Shown piece by piece: positions 1 to 10,248 of a stretch of DNA of 64,000 nucleotides (its first letter is position 1; every line of letters starts with the position of its first letter). The position numbers and the translations under genes were made by a program. The notes beneath the pieces were generated by a model. The model saw nothing but the letters and a program-made list of their open reading frames with translations, did not search any database and had not been told where the DNA came from. The DNA is from Nitzschia sp. DOCU1 (lineage: Eukaryota > Bacillariophyta > Bacillariophyceae > Bacillariales > Bacillariaceae), in NCBI GenBank assembly GCA_951394045.1, contig OX595985.1, forward strand, positions 3,596,001 to 3,660,000, read 5' to 3'.

Positions 1-2827
1 TGCAACGTGCCTTGTACTTCTTGATGACGCCTGTTCTTATGTCGCGCTTGCGGCGCAACTGCCACACTGCAGGTAGCACGGTAGTCCCCTTTGGTATGTC
101 GTTGAGCAGCATAATTGTGTAGACTCCCATGTCGACCTGTTGCTTGATCTCCAATTCCATTGCGTCGCTGAATTGTTCCCAATCGTTCTCCCTCTGAGCC
201 TCGTGAAGATACAGAGTGTCGGGGTCTGCATTGGCTTTGTACGCGTAGAGTGGATTCAGGTCCTCGATGATGGACCCATCGTCGCTTGGGAACATTGCCT
301 GGAAGGAGAATACTTCGCCGGGTACATCACTTTGCATTGTGAGTTCCGTTGTCATTGCTTCTATCAGTCGTTGTACAGGTTGCACGCGTCTCTGCGATCG
401 CCTGGTGGCCGTACCAGATGCCGTTCGCATTCGTGGAGACTGAAGTTGTTGTGTAGATGGCGGCTGTTCGCCATTCCCGGGTGTGTTCCCTTCTGTGACG
501 GTGGGAGAACCGTTGTCCCTGTCTGTCGTCGGGGACATGTCGACTGTGCGTGGTTCAGGTGGTGCCACGTAGGCTCCCTCTGGAACAAAGGTGCCCTCTC
601 TTGTCTGAGAGTTTTGTGTAGTGACCTGTTTTCTTTTCGAAGCTGTGGTTGTCGCATTGCCCTGCTTGGGGTCTGTCACGTTCGCTTGTGACTGCCGAAC
701 GAACCCCGCCTTGATTTGCCATAGCGATTGTTGTGTGCTAGCATTCTCCACCGATTGGTAGAGTTGTGCTATGGTGTCAAACATTGTGTCCATCTTGATG
801 TGGAATTGTGGAGACACAAGTCCCGTCCTGATGTCCAGCACCAGCGCAATAGATCGAGAGTGGTGTGGTGATCGTCCCAGATACACGCCAACCCTCGCTC
901 TACTGACCCACTTGTGGAGCGGTTTGTTCTGTTGTAAGTTCCTGTCCAACACGTACACTGGACAACCGAAGTGTTGCCAGCGCTTGGCGTTGGTGGATAC
1001 CTTCGTACTGTAGAAAAGTTCCGCTGGGGAACGGTACTCAGGTTTGTCGGCCAGATTGGGTGTCGCGTTGTTTGCGTCGTTCGCGATTCGGAGGGCGTAT
1101 GGCCAGAGGTTCGCTGAGATCTCCTGCGGCCATTGTCGTTTTGCGTAGGTAAGCTGCGTACGCGTCAGCTCTTGCAGTCGTCTGATTCGAGCTTCCGCCT
1201 GTCCGTTCTGGTGATGCGCGTTGACTCCCGCGAATGAGAGGCCTTGCTCGCATTTGTGGCAGTCAAGCACCCATTTGTTGGCCTTGAAAATTCCATTGTC
1301 GGCATGATAATGTTGGACTCTGAAGCCATTTTGCTGGCACAGACGTTCGAATGCATGCTTGCCTTCGATCGTCTCGTCTGCACTGGCAGTCTTCTGTAAG
1401 TAGACATAGCCGAATGATGAGTAACTGTCCACGTAGACAGTTGCATATTGGTATCGCTTCGTCGTCAAGATGCCTGTCATCTGCGCGATGAACCCCGGTG
1501 TTGGGGACTTCATTTGGTCGACCGAGACCACTTCACCCGGTTTCGTTGGTACGTAAGCCTCGTCCTTGTTGATTGGTGCCTTCTGCCTCCACTGACGCTT
1601 TGTTGCTTTGCCGAACATGCAGGCTGCACATACGGGAACGCGACAATTAGCCAGCCGCTTTGGGATGATGGAGTATCGCGCCATGATTTGAAGTTTCCGA
1701 AAGGAGACATGGGCGAAGCGCAGATGGTAAGTTAACAATTCGGTCTCGAGCTTGCGTTCCTGTCTCTCAACCTCTGTTTCATCCACTATCCTCGCAGGAT
1801 TCGCAGGTGGAGCAGATGTCGAGCCGAGTAAGTCCTCTGTCACGTCGCGTATGTTGTTGTTGTTAACGTTGTCGCTAACATTATCATTGCCTATATTCGA
1901 GAAATCCGCAGGATCTTCATCCTCATCGTCCGAGATGACTTGGGCATCGAATGCCAAGACCTCGGCGCCGTCATCGTCGAACCCGGCTTCAGCGCAAAAC
2001 GCGGCAAACTTGGAGTATCCGGGGGCGGTCCGACACGTCGCCACGTTGGTAACCGGATCAAGTTGGATGGTCTTGGTGAAGTTCTTGGAGCTGAGGATGA
2101 CGCAATCGTGTGTGGTTGTTGATTGGGCTGGGCCGCGATGTTGTCGCTTCATTTGTTGTGCCCAATGTTGTGGGCTGAAGAGGCGGATTCCGCATCCAGG
2201 TACGTAGTAAGAATTGTGCAGAGTGAAGTCGTGCACATCGCCGCCGTCGGCTTCTAACCTTACTTTTGCTGTTCCTGTCGACACATTCGTGGCCTTGGCT
2301 CCCATAAACCCGTTGACGATCCGATTAGAAGGCTGTAGTTCACCGGGGAAGTCCTCGATGAACCCCGAAATGTAAGCCGTCGCGCGATTGTCGATCCCGA
2401 GGGTTGTCGAGTCTGAATCGAGTACTGCTAACCGTTCTCCTTTGTTCGCCATCGTCTCCATTGCCAACAGGACTTGCCAGACTTGTAGTGTTCGCGGCGC
2501 TGCAAAGTTGATGCTGCCGCAGACGTGACATTGTAGCGGCATGTCGTTGCGTCGGTACTTGTTGGCGATGTCCCGTCGTCGTCTCACTTCCTTGTGTTGT
2601 TGACTGTGCTTCATTCGCAGCCTAAAACTAGTCCAAATTGCGTTTTTCCAGGCTCGTAGATATGCTAAATAGCGAGTTAACTTAGCCCGAAAGCGTTGTT
2701 TCTTCGGATAGTAGTAGTAGCAGCTGTCCGCATAGACCGTCACCCATATGTAGGTTATCAAGTACGCCAGGCCAATGTACGTCCATACGGCCAGGGTATC
2801 TCGTAACCTCGTCGGTAGATTGAGGAA
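1..2827 (-). CDS. pol: Cop1 pol: protease, integrase and start of RT (partial, open at left edge)
   Basis: Copia-type polyprotein, open on the minus strand from the gag stop to position 1 with no stop. The first stretch after the gag TGA (about 2790-2700) is hydrophobic and Tyr-rich. A C-H-V-C motif lies near 2530-2540. A protease-like I-D-N-R-A-T motif (active-site D) follows near 2390. A GAG-pre-integrase segment has H-L-R-F-A-H and C-x2-C around 1715-1620. The integrase core shows D in V-Y-V-D-S-Y near 1430, D in H-A-D-N-G near 1300 and E in Q-A-E-A-R-I near 1195. RT begins near 90 with W-Q-L-R-R-K-R-D. Same frame as gag, so it is probably made by readthrough. Frame read by hand codon by codon; no lesion seen. 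Confidence 0.85.
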
Positions 2828-4189
2828 TCATTCCTCGGTATCTTCGGTGATATCGGCGAGAGCAGTCATTGCCTTTGCGAACTTCGACTCTTGTTTGGTC
2901 GACGCCGCCGGCGGTGCTGGTTTCGAAACAGTCGCGTTGCCTCCTCCCTTTCCTTTTCCCAATCCTTTCTTTTCGCACTTGTCGGTAGAATGTCGGCACC
3001 ACTTCTGATGATTGGTGCAGTACCACCATTCTTTACCGTCGACTGTCTTGTTTGTGGGTTCCCCCGCTTTGGGTTTGACAGATACCCACGCAGGCATGTC
3101 GGACTTCTTCTTCTTGTTGTTGTTGCCTTTGGCCTTGCCAGCTTTGTTGTCATTGCTTTCAGTCGTTCTAGACTTGCCGGCTGTCCTCTGTTGACCCTGG
3201 AGTCGCTTCAGAGTGGCCTCGAGCGCCATAATCTTTTCTTCTTCCGAAGACGGTGCGTTCCACTGGCCCTTCTCGACTAGCACTTCGTACTTGTTTTTGG
3301 CCAATGCCATGAGAGTGCTTGGAGTGATCGCAGTGGTTCCATCCTCGTACTCCTCCTCCTTCTTCTCGATGTAGGCAATGAATCGTTTGTCGCTTGCGGC
3401 ATGATAGCCTTTGAACAAATTTACCAAAAGATCGTTTGTGGTCTCGCCTCGTGCGGCCAAAGCATCCACGAGTCCTTTGACGTACAAATTCAGCTTGCCT
3501 ATGTCGTTACCTATTGTAGGTAGGTAGGTGTCCAGAGAGGAGAGTTGAGTCCTGATGTGCGCGGTTGTTGCGTTCGTGTCGATGCTCGATTCCCGAATAA
3601 CCACCTTGAGTAGGAGAATGCCGACGCCCTTGTTGCTAACAGTGTATTCGTCCTTGTATGCTGCTATCTTGTTGCGACCCGATGCATTCAAGCTGTTCGT
3701 GATACAGTTGTATGCTTGCACCGAGTCTTGTGCAGCTCGATTCTGAGCGTTGACGTAGACCAACGCACACTGATTCAAGTAGTCGAGGGTGTATTCTCCG
3801 TAGTGATCGAGGAAATAGGATGCTGGTCCGACTGGATTGTTGGGATCGTCAGGGATTGCTAGGAAGGAGTCGTCCCATCCGTTGATAGCTGCTCGTCCGC
3901 CTTGCCTGTTGAGGAAATCCTTCATTCGTTCGGGAGAGCAGTCGAAGCCTTCTTCGTCGGATGAGTACATAGAGGAAGTTGCGGATGACCAAATCTTCAT
4001 TCCCTCAGATGTCGTGTAGTCAAGCACATTCGCGTGTGCGAGAGCTGGCGTGAGTGCAAATGGCGCTGCATTCCCTGGCTGAGCTGGCGGTACCACTGGT
4101 GGGACCACCGGAGGCACAGGGGGAACTGGTGGCACTACCGGTGGTACCACAGGTGGGACCACTGGAGGCACTGGAGGGTTAGCGGCCAT
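2828..4189 (-). CDS. gag: Cop1 gag, 453 aa
   Basis: Capsid/nucleocapsid precursor of Cop1. The ATG at 4189 is chosen because the protein then starts with Met-Ala-Ala-Asn followed by a Pro-Val repeat tract (P-P-V-V repeats, about residues 5-35). The open frame extends further upstream, but that part looks like untranslated leader. The middle is an alpha-helical gag-like domain. The C-terminal third is Lys-rich and ends in a zinc-knuckle-like stretch, W-W-Y-C-T-N-H-Q-K-W-C-R-H-S-T-D-K-C, followed by a Gly/Lys linker. It ends at TGA 2830-2828 and pol follows in the same frame without any ATG for many codons, so Pol is most likely a readthrough product. Role inferred from position and zinc knuckle. 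Confidence 0.8.
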   Translation of the reverse strand: MAANPPVPPVVPPVVPPVVPPVPPVPPVVPPVVPPAQPGNAAPFALTPALAHANVLDYTTSEGMKIWSSATSSMYSSDEEGFDCSPERMKDFLNRQGGRAAINGWDDSFLAIPDDPNNPVGPASYFLDHYGEYTLDYLNQCALVYVNAQNRAAQDSVQAYNCITNSLNASGRNKIAAYKDEYTVSNKGVGILLLKVVIRESSIDTNATTAHIRTQLSSLDTYLPTIGNDIGKLNLYVKGLVDALAARGETTNDLLVNLFKGYHAASDKRFIAYIEKKEEEYEDGTTAITPSTLMALAKNKYEVLVEKGQWNAPSSEEEKIMALEATLKRLQGQQRTAGKSRTTESNDNKAGKAKGNNNKKKKSDMPAWVSVKPKAGEPTNKTVDGKEWWYCTNHQKWCRHSTDKCEKKGLGKGKGGGNATVSKPAPPAASTKQESKFAKAMTALADITEDTEE

Positions 4190-4586
4190 GGTAGCTGATG
4201 ATAAACTGTTTGGAGAACTTGTCTGTCTCTTAGCGCAGAGGAAGCGTGTTGAAATCTTCTGAAATTGCGTGTTGTGTCGTTTTAGGAAATCGCATAGTGT
4301 TTCGGAAGCGAGTGGTGCGAAATCGCTTCTTATGAAATCTAGTGTTCCGAAAAGCGTGCATTGCGAAATCTCTAGTATCACGAAAGCGCTTTCTCTACTA
4401 ACTACCGGTAGTGCTGGCGTCGTCTACTGGCGCCGTGAAGTAGCGTAACGTTAATGATAATGCTATGGCTACTAGTACGGGCGTCGTTGACACCGACGCC
4501 CCTGCTATTCATAAAAACAGCATAATGATGTTGTATGTCGACGATGACGCCGTCGTGAGGTCACGTATTGTACATTATAACTCTAG
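4190..4586 (-). other. Cop1 leader and probable part of its 5' LTR
   Basis: Non-coding stretch between the Cop1 gag ATG and the GyA1 5' LTR. It must hold the Cop1 leader, primer-binding site and at least the end of the 5' LTR. No second LTR copy is in the window, so edges cannot be set. The primer-site motif seen in Cop2 and Cop3 (GTTTATCAGA) was not found here. Confidence 0.45.
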
Positions 4587-5117
4587 TGCAGTACACTGCT
4601 TTGCACGTCGACTCCTTCGAATGATTGTAGTCCAAAATTATTAGTCTACTTAGTCATGTGTGACATCATGTATGATGACGTAGCATGACGAAAGCGTTGC
4701 GCGCGGATGCGGACGCTAGGCCGGTCTCGGACATCGTCGGACAGGCCCATAACCTATTGACGTCACCGACGACGTGACGTTGCACGACACAGGCATCGCG
4801 CATGACTCCTGCTGGTCGAATGCCGATGAGATCCTAGTGTCAACGCCACCTAAGATCTGGCACCTCGATGACATTGAGGTAACTATACTTTATTCCAGAG
4901 TAGCTGACGACGTCCAAAGAACCCTAGTACAACGTCGTAGCTAGTCTACTACAAGATGCATCAACCTCCTGTTCGGATTGTTGTCGATGCATGTCAAAGG
5001 TCTCGACTGTACTAGAACTACGAGAGCCTACGAGACAACTTGCATGAGAAATACATCTAGTTTTTAACTTAGCCATAATTTTCACAACTATTTTGATCCT
5101 ACAAATGACGTAGTGCA
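4587..5117 (+). repeat. GyA1 5' LTR (531 bp)
   Basis: Starts TGCAGTACACTG and ends CGTAGTGCA. It matches 9714-10244 base for base apart from about five substitutions. It contains TGACGT cores at 4676, 4758 (full palindrome TGACGTCA), 4775 and 5106. Confidence 0.95.
4758..4765 (+). promoter_or_regulatory. CRE-like TGACGTCA palindrome in GyA LTR
   Basis: The perfect bZIP/CRE palindrome TGACGTCA lies mid-LTR, with further TGACGT cores at 4676-4681, 4775-4780 and 5106-5111. The 3' LTR copy of the palindrome is at 9885-9892. TGACGT elements are known bZIP targets, including in CO2/cAMP-responsive diatom promoters. Use as a retroelement enhancer is inference. Confidence 0.45.
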
Positions 5118-5118
5118 T

Positions 5119-5130
5119 AGTGTTAACACT
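5119..5130 (+). other. 12-bp palindrome at primer-binding position of GyA1
   Basis: AGTGTTAACACT, a perfect palindrome, begins one base after the 5' LTR and is followed by CCACG. The same block follows the LTRs of GyA2 (20584), GyB1 (33632), GyB2 (43330) and GyA4 (56171). GyC1 has AGTTTTAAAACT at 50742. There is no TGG start as in a standard tRNA 3'-end primer site. Confidence 0.7.
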
Positions 5131-5170
5131 CCACGACAATCGTCGTGATCAAGACTAACTTACCATCAAG

Positions 5171-6346
5171 ATGAAGCTTTCTAACGCAACCGTCGCGGCC
5201 GTCGCCGCTATCCCTCGGAACGACATGATGAAAAGGGGTTTTCAACGCGCTCCAATCCCTATCCAACGTGAACCGGAAGTGATTGTGAACAAAGAGAAGC
5301 TTGTGACCTTCAAGTGCCGCAACATTCCCGACGATCCAAACTCGACTCAGTTTGAACTCTCGATTCTGCCTTTCAATGGCGACGAGTCGGCCGAGACCTG
5401 GTTTCGCTTGCAAGACAAGGCGGAAAAAGTGATCAAGGGTCAGAACTTGACCACTGGTCCGCAGAGGTACGAGTTCTATTGCCGTATCCTCATCGGAAAG
5501 GCCCTCGCCAGGTTCGAAGAGTCGGCAGCAGCCGCTGGAAACGAAACAATTGCAAATCTCAAGGCGACCCTACAAGGAGTCACCAATTACGTTCTCCCGG
5601 CTCGTGCACTTCAAACTCAGAAACGCTACATGCGCTGTTTGTGTCGCAAGCCTACCGAGATGACCATGAAGGAGTACATCAGTCGCTTCCAGCAGCTCAA
5701 CCATTATTTGGCGTTGTTTGATACTACGCGTGGCGACAGGAACAAGCTACCCAAGGACGAGATTATCGAGCATGCAGAGTTTGCTATCCCCGCTAGTTGG
5801 CGTCAGCAGATGATCCTACAAGGTTTTGAGCCGATTGATCACATTTTGGATGAGTTCACCCAGTTCTGTGAGCGCCTCGAATTCACTGAAAAGTTACATG
5901 AAGCTAATCACGTCCGTAAGCCAAAGCCAGATGGCGCCCATCCCCCGAAGGGGAAGCGAGACCCGAGAATGGATCACTCGAAGCCCGCTGCTAAGCGCGG
6001 CGCCAATGACAAGACTCCTCCCTTTAAATGTGCCTACCATGGCCCTAACTGGTCCCACAACACCGGGGACTGCAAGATGGTGGTGGCGCAGGCCCAGAAG
6101 ATGGCTGCTGCCCATGGAAATTTCATCAAGAACGGCGAAAAGAAGCCTCGTTACGGCAACCATACTTGGGTACGTGACGATGGCGGCGCCAACAAGAAAG
6201 AAGAACTGCATGCCATGATCCAGAACATGGTCAAGGATGCGGTCAAGGACGAGCGCAAGCGCAAGGCGGTTGATCCACCCGACGAGGAAAACTTCAATGT
6301 GGATGAACTCTTGGCTAACCTTGTTGCTAGCGACGATGAAAACTGA
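5171..6346 (+). CDS. gag: GyA1 gag, 391 aa
   Basis: Gypsy Gag precursor. The ATG at 5171 begins M-K-L-S-N, conserved with GyA2 and GyA4 and matched by M-K-I-A-N in family B. The central region (about residues 60-230) is the helical capsid-like domain, with T-W-F-R-L-Q and R-Y-M-R-x-L-C-R-K-P motifs. A zinc knuckle of the unusual form C-x2-H-x5-H-x4-C lies near residue 280 (C-A-Y-H-G-P-N-W-S-H-N-T-G-D-C). The tail is acidic. The frame ends at TGA 6344-6346 and pol continues in the same frame. No lesion seen. Confidence 0.92.
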   Translation: MKLSNATVAAVAAIPRNDMMKRGFQRAPIPIQREPEVIVNKEKLVTFKCRNIPDDPNSTQFELSILPFNGDESAETWFRLQDKAEKVIKGQNLTTGPQRYEFYCRILIGKALARFEESAAAAGNETIANLKATLQGVTNYVLPARALQTQKRYMRCLCRKPTEMTMKEYISRFQQLNHYLALFDTTRGDRNKLPKDEIIEHAEFAIPASWRQQMILQGFEPIDHILDEFTQFCERLEFTEKLHEANHVRKPKPDGAHPPKGKRDPRMDHSKPAAKRGANDKTPPFKCAYHGPNWSHNTGDCKMVVAQAQKMAAAHGNFIKNGEKKPRYGNHTWVRDDGGANKKEELHAMIQNMVKDAVKDERKRKAVDPPDEENFNVDELLANLVASDDEN

Positions 6347-9300
6347 AGGTGTGAGCGAGTTGTACACGAAAAAGCTAGTTTAATGCATAATGTTAAGGAC
6401 GAGTTATCCTATTACAAAGTCTCTGAAAGAGTAAGTGGGAAAACCAAAAATTGCGGATGTGACGAAGTTTTCGTTTTCCACGAGCCACGCGATGGAGCAC
6501 GACATGCGCGCCCATCTGTCCATATACCATCCGAGCCGGGCGAGGTCTTCGCCTCATTGGACCAATGCATTAATTACCGTATCGCGGCGGAATCGCACGC
6601 GATAACACGACTGTACAACCGGAGCTCACCAAAACGCCAGAAAACCGCGCCAGACGAAATTCCGTACTGTTTCGCGCAGATTAACATGCGCCTAGGCAAG
6701 GCCAAGGCGGCAGCGTTGACGACGCTACTAGACACCGGAGCATCACGAGGACTGATCTCCGAGAAGCGTGTCAAGAAACTACGTGTCAGGACGACACCAT
6801 CGAGAACCACCTTCACGACAGCTGGAGGTGTCGTCGAGACACACCGCGAAGTAAAAATCCAGTTTAAACTTCCGGAATTTCATGCCAATAGGGTGATTGA
6901 ATGGGTCTTCCAGGTGACATCCGACCTTGGCAACTACGACATGATCATTGGCAGAGATCTTCTGCGAGAACTAGGTGTCAAGTTCGACTTCAAGACAAGG
7001 GAAGTCGAATGGGACTCAGCTGCTATAGCAATGAAGATATATGGCGAGACGCCCGACGAAGACGCCTGGCAGGCCGACACAGATGGCGGTGCCAAGTCTA
7101 TTAAACAAATCTTAGACGCTAAATATGCCCCAGCGGACATTCCGCAGAAAATCTCCGAGATGGACCATCTGTCGGAAGAAGATAAATCCGCCCTCAAGAC
7201 GCTTCTTCAGAAACATGAGACGCTCTTTGACGGCACGCTCGGCACTTGGAAAGGCGAGCCCTATGATATCGAGCTAAAGCCTAATGTCACGCCATATCAT
7301 GCGAGGCCATATCCAGTGCCGAAGGCATATGAACAGACGCTACGCGACGAGGTCGATCGCCTCTGCGCAGTCGGCGTACTAAAGAAAGTTAACCGCTCTG
7401 AATGGGCGGCACCGTCGTTCATCATCCCAAAGAAGGACAAGACGGTACGGTTCATCAACGACTTTCGCGAGCTCAACAAGCGAATCAAGCGGAAGCCATT
7501 CCCACTACCAAAGATACAAGAGCTACTGTTAAAACTAGAAGGTTTTCAGTACGCTACTAGTTTAGACCTAAACATGGGCTACTACCATGTGGAACTTAGT
7601 CCGAACGCAAAGAAACTTTGCACTCTCGTCTTCCCGTGGGGAAAATATGAGATGCAACGACTACCTATGGGACTCAGCAATAGCCCCGATATCTTTCAAG
7701 AAAAGATGTCGTCGCTGTTCGCAGATCTAGAGTACATACGCACGTACATAGATGATCTTCTAGTACTTACTAAGGGTAGTTACCTAGACCACCTAGAGAA
7801 ACTCGACGTGGTACTACAACGTCTGAAAGACACGGGACTCAAGGTGAACATCAAGAAGTCCTTCTTCGCGAAAGCGGAGCTCGAATACCTTGGCTACTGG
7901 ATTACCCGAGACGGCATCCAACCCGTAGCAACCAAAGTGCAGGCAATTCAAGCCATGCTCGCACCGCGCAATAAAAAGGAACTACGCGCTTTCATCGGTA
8001 TCGTGAATTATTATCGCGATATGTGGGTGCGCCGATCGCACATCCTCGCCCCGCTCGCATCGCTTACGTCGAAAACGGCTAAGTGGGAGTGGACCGGCGC
8101 GCACCAAGAGGCATTTGACACGATGAAGAAAATAATAAGTAAGGAGGTTCTCCTGACCTACCCGAACTTTCAGTTACCGTTCGATATACATACCGACGCG
8201 AGCGACACGCAGCTTGGCGCAGTCATCTCGCAAAACGGTAAGCCAATCGCGTTCTATAGTCGCAAACTCAATCCGGCGCAGACACGGTATACTACTACCG
8301 AGCGGGAACTACTCGCTATTGTAGAAACACTCAAGGAGTTCCGTACGATTCTCCTGGGTCAACAGATTCGCGTCTACACCGACCACAAGAATCTGACCTA
8401 TAAAAACTTTAATACTGAACGCGTTATGCGCTGGCGACTCATCCTCGAAGAGTATGGTCCCGAACTAGTATACGTTAGAGGTGAAACGAACGTAGTAGCG
8501 GATGCTCTTAGTCGACTTGGTAAAAACGAAAAGCCCTTTACCGAGGCCAACTTCGCAGAGTACTTTGGGGGCGACGAACTACCCGAAAGCGTCTTCCCCC
8601 TCACCTACAAGTACATTATGCGACATCAACGAAAAGATACCGCGCTGCTCCAGAAGGCAGCGTCGGACAGTAGATATAGTGTAAAGGTTTTTCGTGGGGG
8701 CGGTAAGAAACGTCCTCTAGTAGTTAGAGATAGTAAGATAGTTATTCCGCAGTCACTCCAACGTCGATGCGTTGAGTGGTACCACGAGACACTGTGTCAT
8801 CCGGGCGAGACCCGAACAGAGCACACGATTCGGCAGCACTTCTACTGGAAAGGACTGCGAACCGATGTCGTCGATATCTGCAAAAAATGCAGGTTGTGCC
8901 AATTAACAAAACGCAAGACCCTTAAGTATGGGCACCTACCAATTAAGGAACCCGAGAGCGAACCTTGGGAAATCCTATGTGTCGACCTCATAGGCCCTTA
9001 TGCGATTAACCAGGGTAAACGAGACAAGGGTAAACAGAAACAACTCGAACTTTGGTGCCTTACCATGATTGACCCGGCAACTGGCTGGTTCGAGATGGTT
9101 CGCGTACCCAACAAAGAGGCTTTTAGTATCGCCGAATTAGCCGAAAAGACGTGGTTCACGAGATACCCGTGGCCGCAACAGGTTATTTATGACCGCGGTA
9201 CGGAGTTCATGGGCGAATTCCGGCGAATGGTCAAGGAAGACTACGGCGTGCTTGCGCGCCCAATCACTGCGAGGAATCCGCAGGCGAACGCAATACTCGA

Positions 9301-9427
9301 ACGAGTACACCAAACTATCGGGAACATGATTCGTACGTTTGAACTGCAGCACTCAGACGATACAGTCGGACTCGATGGAATCCTGGCAGCCGTGATGTTC
9401 GCCGTTCGCGCGACATACCACACTTAA
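6347..9427 (+). pseudogene. pol: GyA1 pol: protease, RT, RNase H, integrase (C-terminus lost by deletion)
   Basis: Open in the gag frame directly after the TGA; first ATG at 6383. Counting from that ATG: protease D-T-G-A at residues 117-120; RT with Y-I-D-D at 455-458; RNase H starting near 601 (D-I-H-T-D-A-S-D); an integrase H-H-C-C zinc module about 800-843; catalytic D near 867 (V-D-L-I-G), D near 937 (Y-D-R-G-T-E) and E 36 residues later (A-I-L-E-R-V-H-Q), i.e. D-x35-E. A 68-bp deletion relative to GyA2 (near 9425) shifts the frame and stops the protein at 9427. The separated C-terminal module is at 9453-9686. All catalytic residues remain, but the protein is probably impaired. Confidence 0.9.
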
Positions 9428-9686
9428 CTGGAAGCTCATCCGTGAGCGCAAGATGCAACGCATTGTGAAGAACAATGCGGCAGAAAACAAAACGCGATTG
9501 CCGTATGAGTATCGCGCAGGCCAACAGATCATGATCAAGCAGGACCAACAACGTAAGTTCGGTGCTAACCCCTACGATGGTCCGTATCCAATCGTCGCCG
9601 TGAATGACAACGGTACAGTACGTATCCAGAAGGGTGCCGTTACTCAGACTTGGAACATTCGTAACATACATCCGTATCATAGTTAA
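9428..9686 (+). pseudogene. pol: GyA1 pol C-terminal (GPY/F-like) tail, out of frame
   Basis: The remaining integrase C-terminus, readable from 9453 in a different frame after the 68-bp deletion. It has the GPY/F-like pattern N-P-Y-D-G-P-Y-P-I-V...N-D-N-G-T-V-R-I, as in GyB2 and GyC1. It stops at 9686, about 15 bases before the polypurine tract. In an undamaged copy this would be the last 80 or so residues of Pol. Confidence 0.85.
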
Positions 9687-9713
9687 GTCCTGTCCCTCCG
9701 TCATGGGGGCGGG

Positions 9714-10244
9714 TGCAGTACACTGCTTTGCACGTCGACTCCTTCGAATGATTGTAGTCCAAAATTATTAGTCTACTTAGTCATGTGTGACATCATGTAT
9801 GATGACGTAGCATGACGAAAGCGTTGCGCGCAGATGCGGACGCTAGGCCGGTCTCGGACATCGTCGGACAGGCCCATAACCTATTGACGTCACCGACGAC
9901 GTGACGTTGCACGACACAGGCATCGCGCATGACTCCTGCTGGTCGAATGCCGATGAGATCCTAGTGTCAACGCCACCTAAGATCTGGCACCTCGATGACA
10001 TTGAGGTAACTATACTTTATTCCAGAGTAGCTGACGACGTCCAAAGAACCCTAGTACAACGTCGTAGCTAGTCTACTACAAGATGCATCAACCTCCTGTT
10101 CGGATTGTTGTCGATGCATGTCAAAGGTCTCGACTCTACTAGAACTACGAGAGCCTACGAGACAACTTGCATGAGAAATACATCTAGTTTTTAACTTAGC
10201 CATAATTTTCACAACTATTTCGATCCTACAAACAACGTAGTGCA
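9714..10244 (+). repeat. GyA1 3' LTR (531 bp)
   Basis: Copy of 4587-5117. Differences seen include G/A at the GCGCGGATG site, G/C in GACTGTACT, and T/C and TG/CA close to the end. Followed by the CTAG target duplication. Confidence 0.95.
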
Positions 10245-10248
10245 CTAG

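Larger units (their letters stand above)
1..4586 (-). mobile_element. Cop1: Ty1/copia retrotransposon, minus strand, cut by left edge
   Basis: Reading right to left on the minus strand: leader, gag, then pol in the copia order protease, integrase, reverse transcriptase. Pol runs off the left edge just as the RT domain begins, so RT, RNase H and the 3' LTR lie outside. The right boundary is uncertain. The 5' LTR should lie somewhere right of 4190, but without the other LTR it cannot be delimited. GyA1 is inserted at 4587, so part of the Cop1 LTR could continue after 10244. All visible coding sequence is open apart from one in-frame TGA between gag and pol. Confidence 0.85.
4587..10244 (+). mobile_element. 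GyA1: Ty3/gypsy retrotransposon, near complete
   Basis: Two 531-bp LTRs (4587-5117 and 9714-10244), both TG...CA, flank gag and pol in the gypsy order protease, RT, RNase H, integrase. The target duplication is 4 bp, CTAG at 4583-4586 and 10245-10248. The LTRs differ at about five positions by eye, so the insertion is young. A polypurine tract (ATGGGGGCGGG) ends at 9713, just before the 3' LTR. The only clear coding lesion is a 68-bp deletion late in integrase at about 9426. Confidence 0.95.

Noticed and set aside
140..691. Plus-strand 183-codon frame at the left end
   Set aside because: It is the complement of the continuous Cop1 pol frame, which carries the integrase and RT motifs.
6344..6346. 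Selenocysteine or reassigned UGA as explanation for gag-pol TGA codons
   Set aside because: TGA also ends other genes here normally (for example pol of GyB2 at 47956), and no selenocysteine-type context was seen. Programmed readthrough is simpler.
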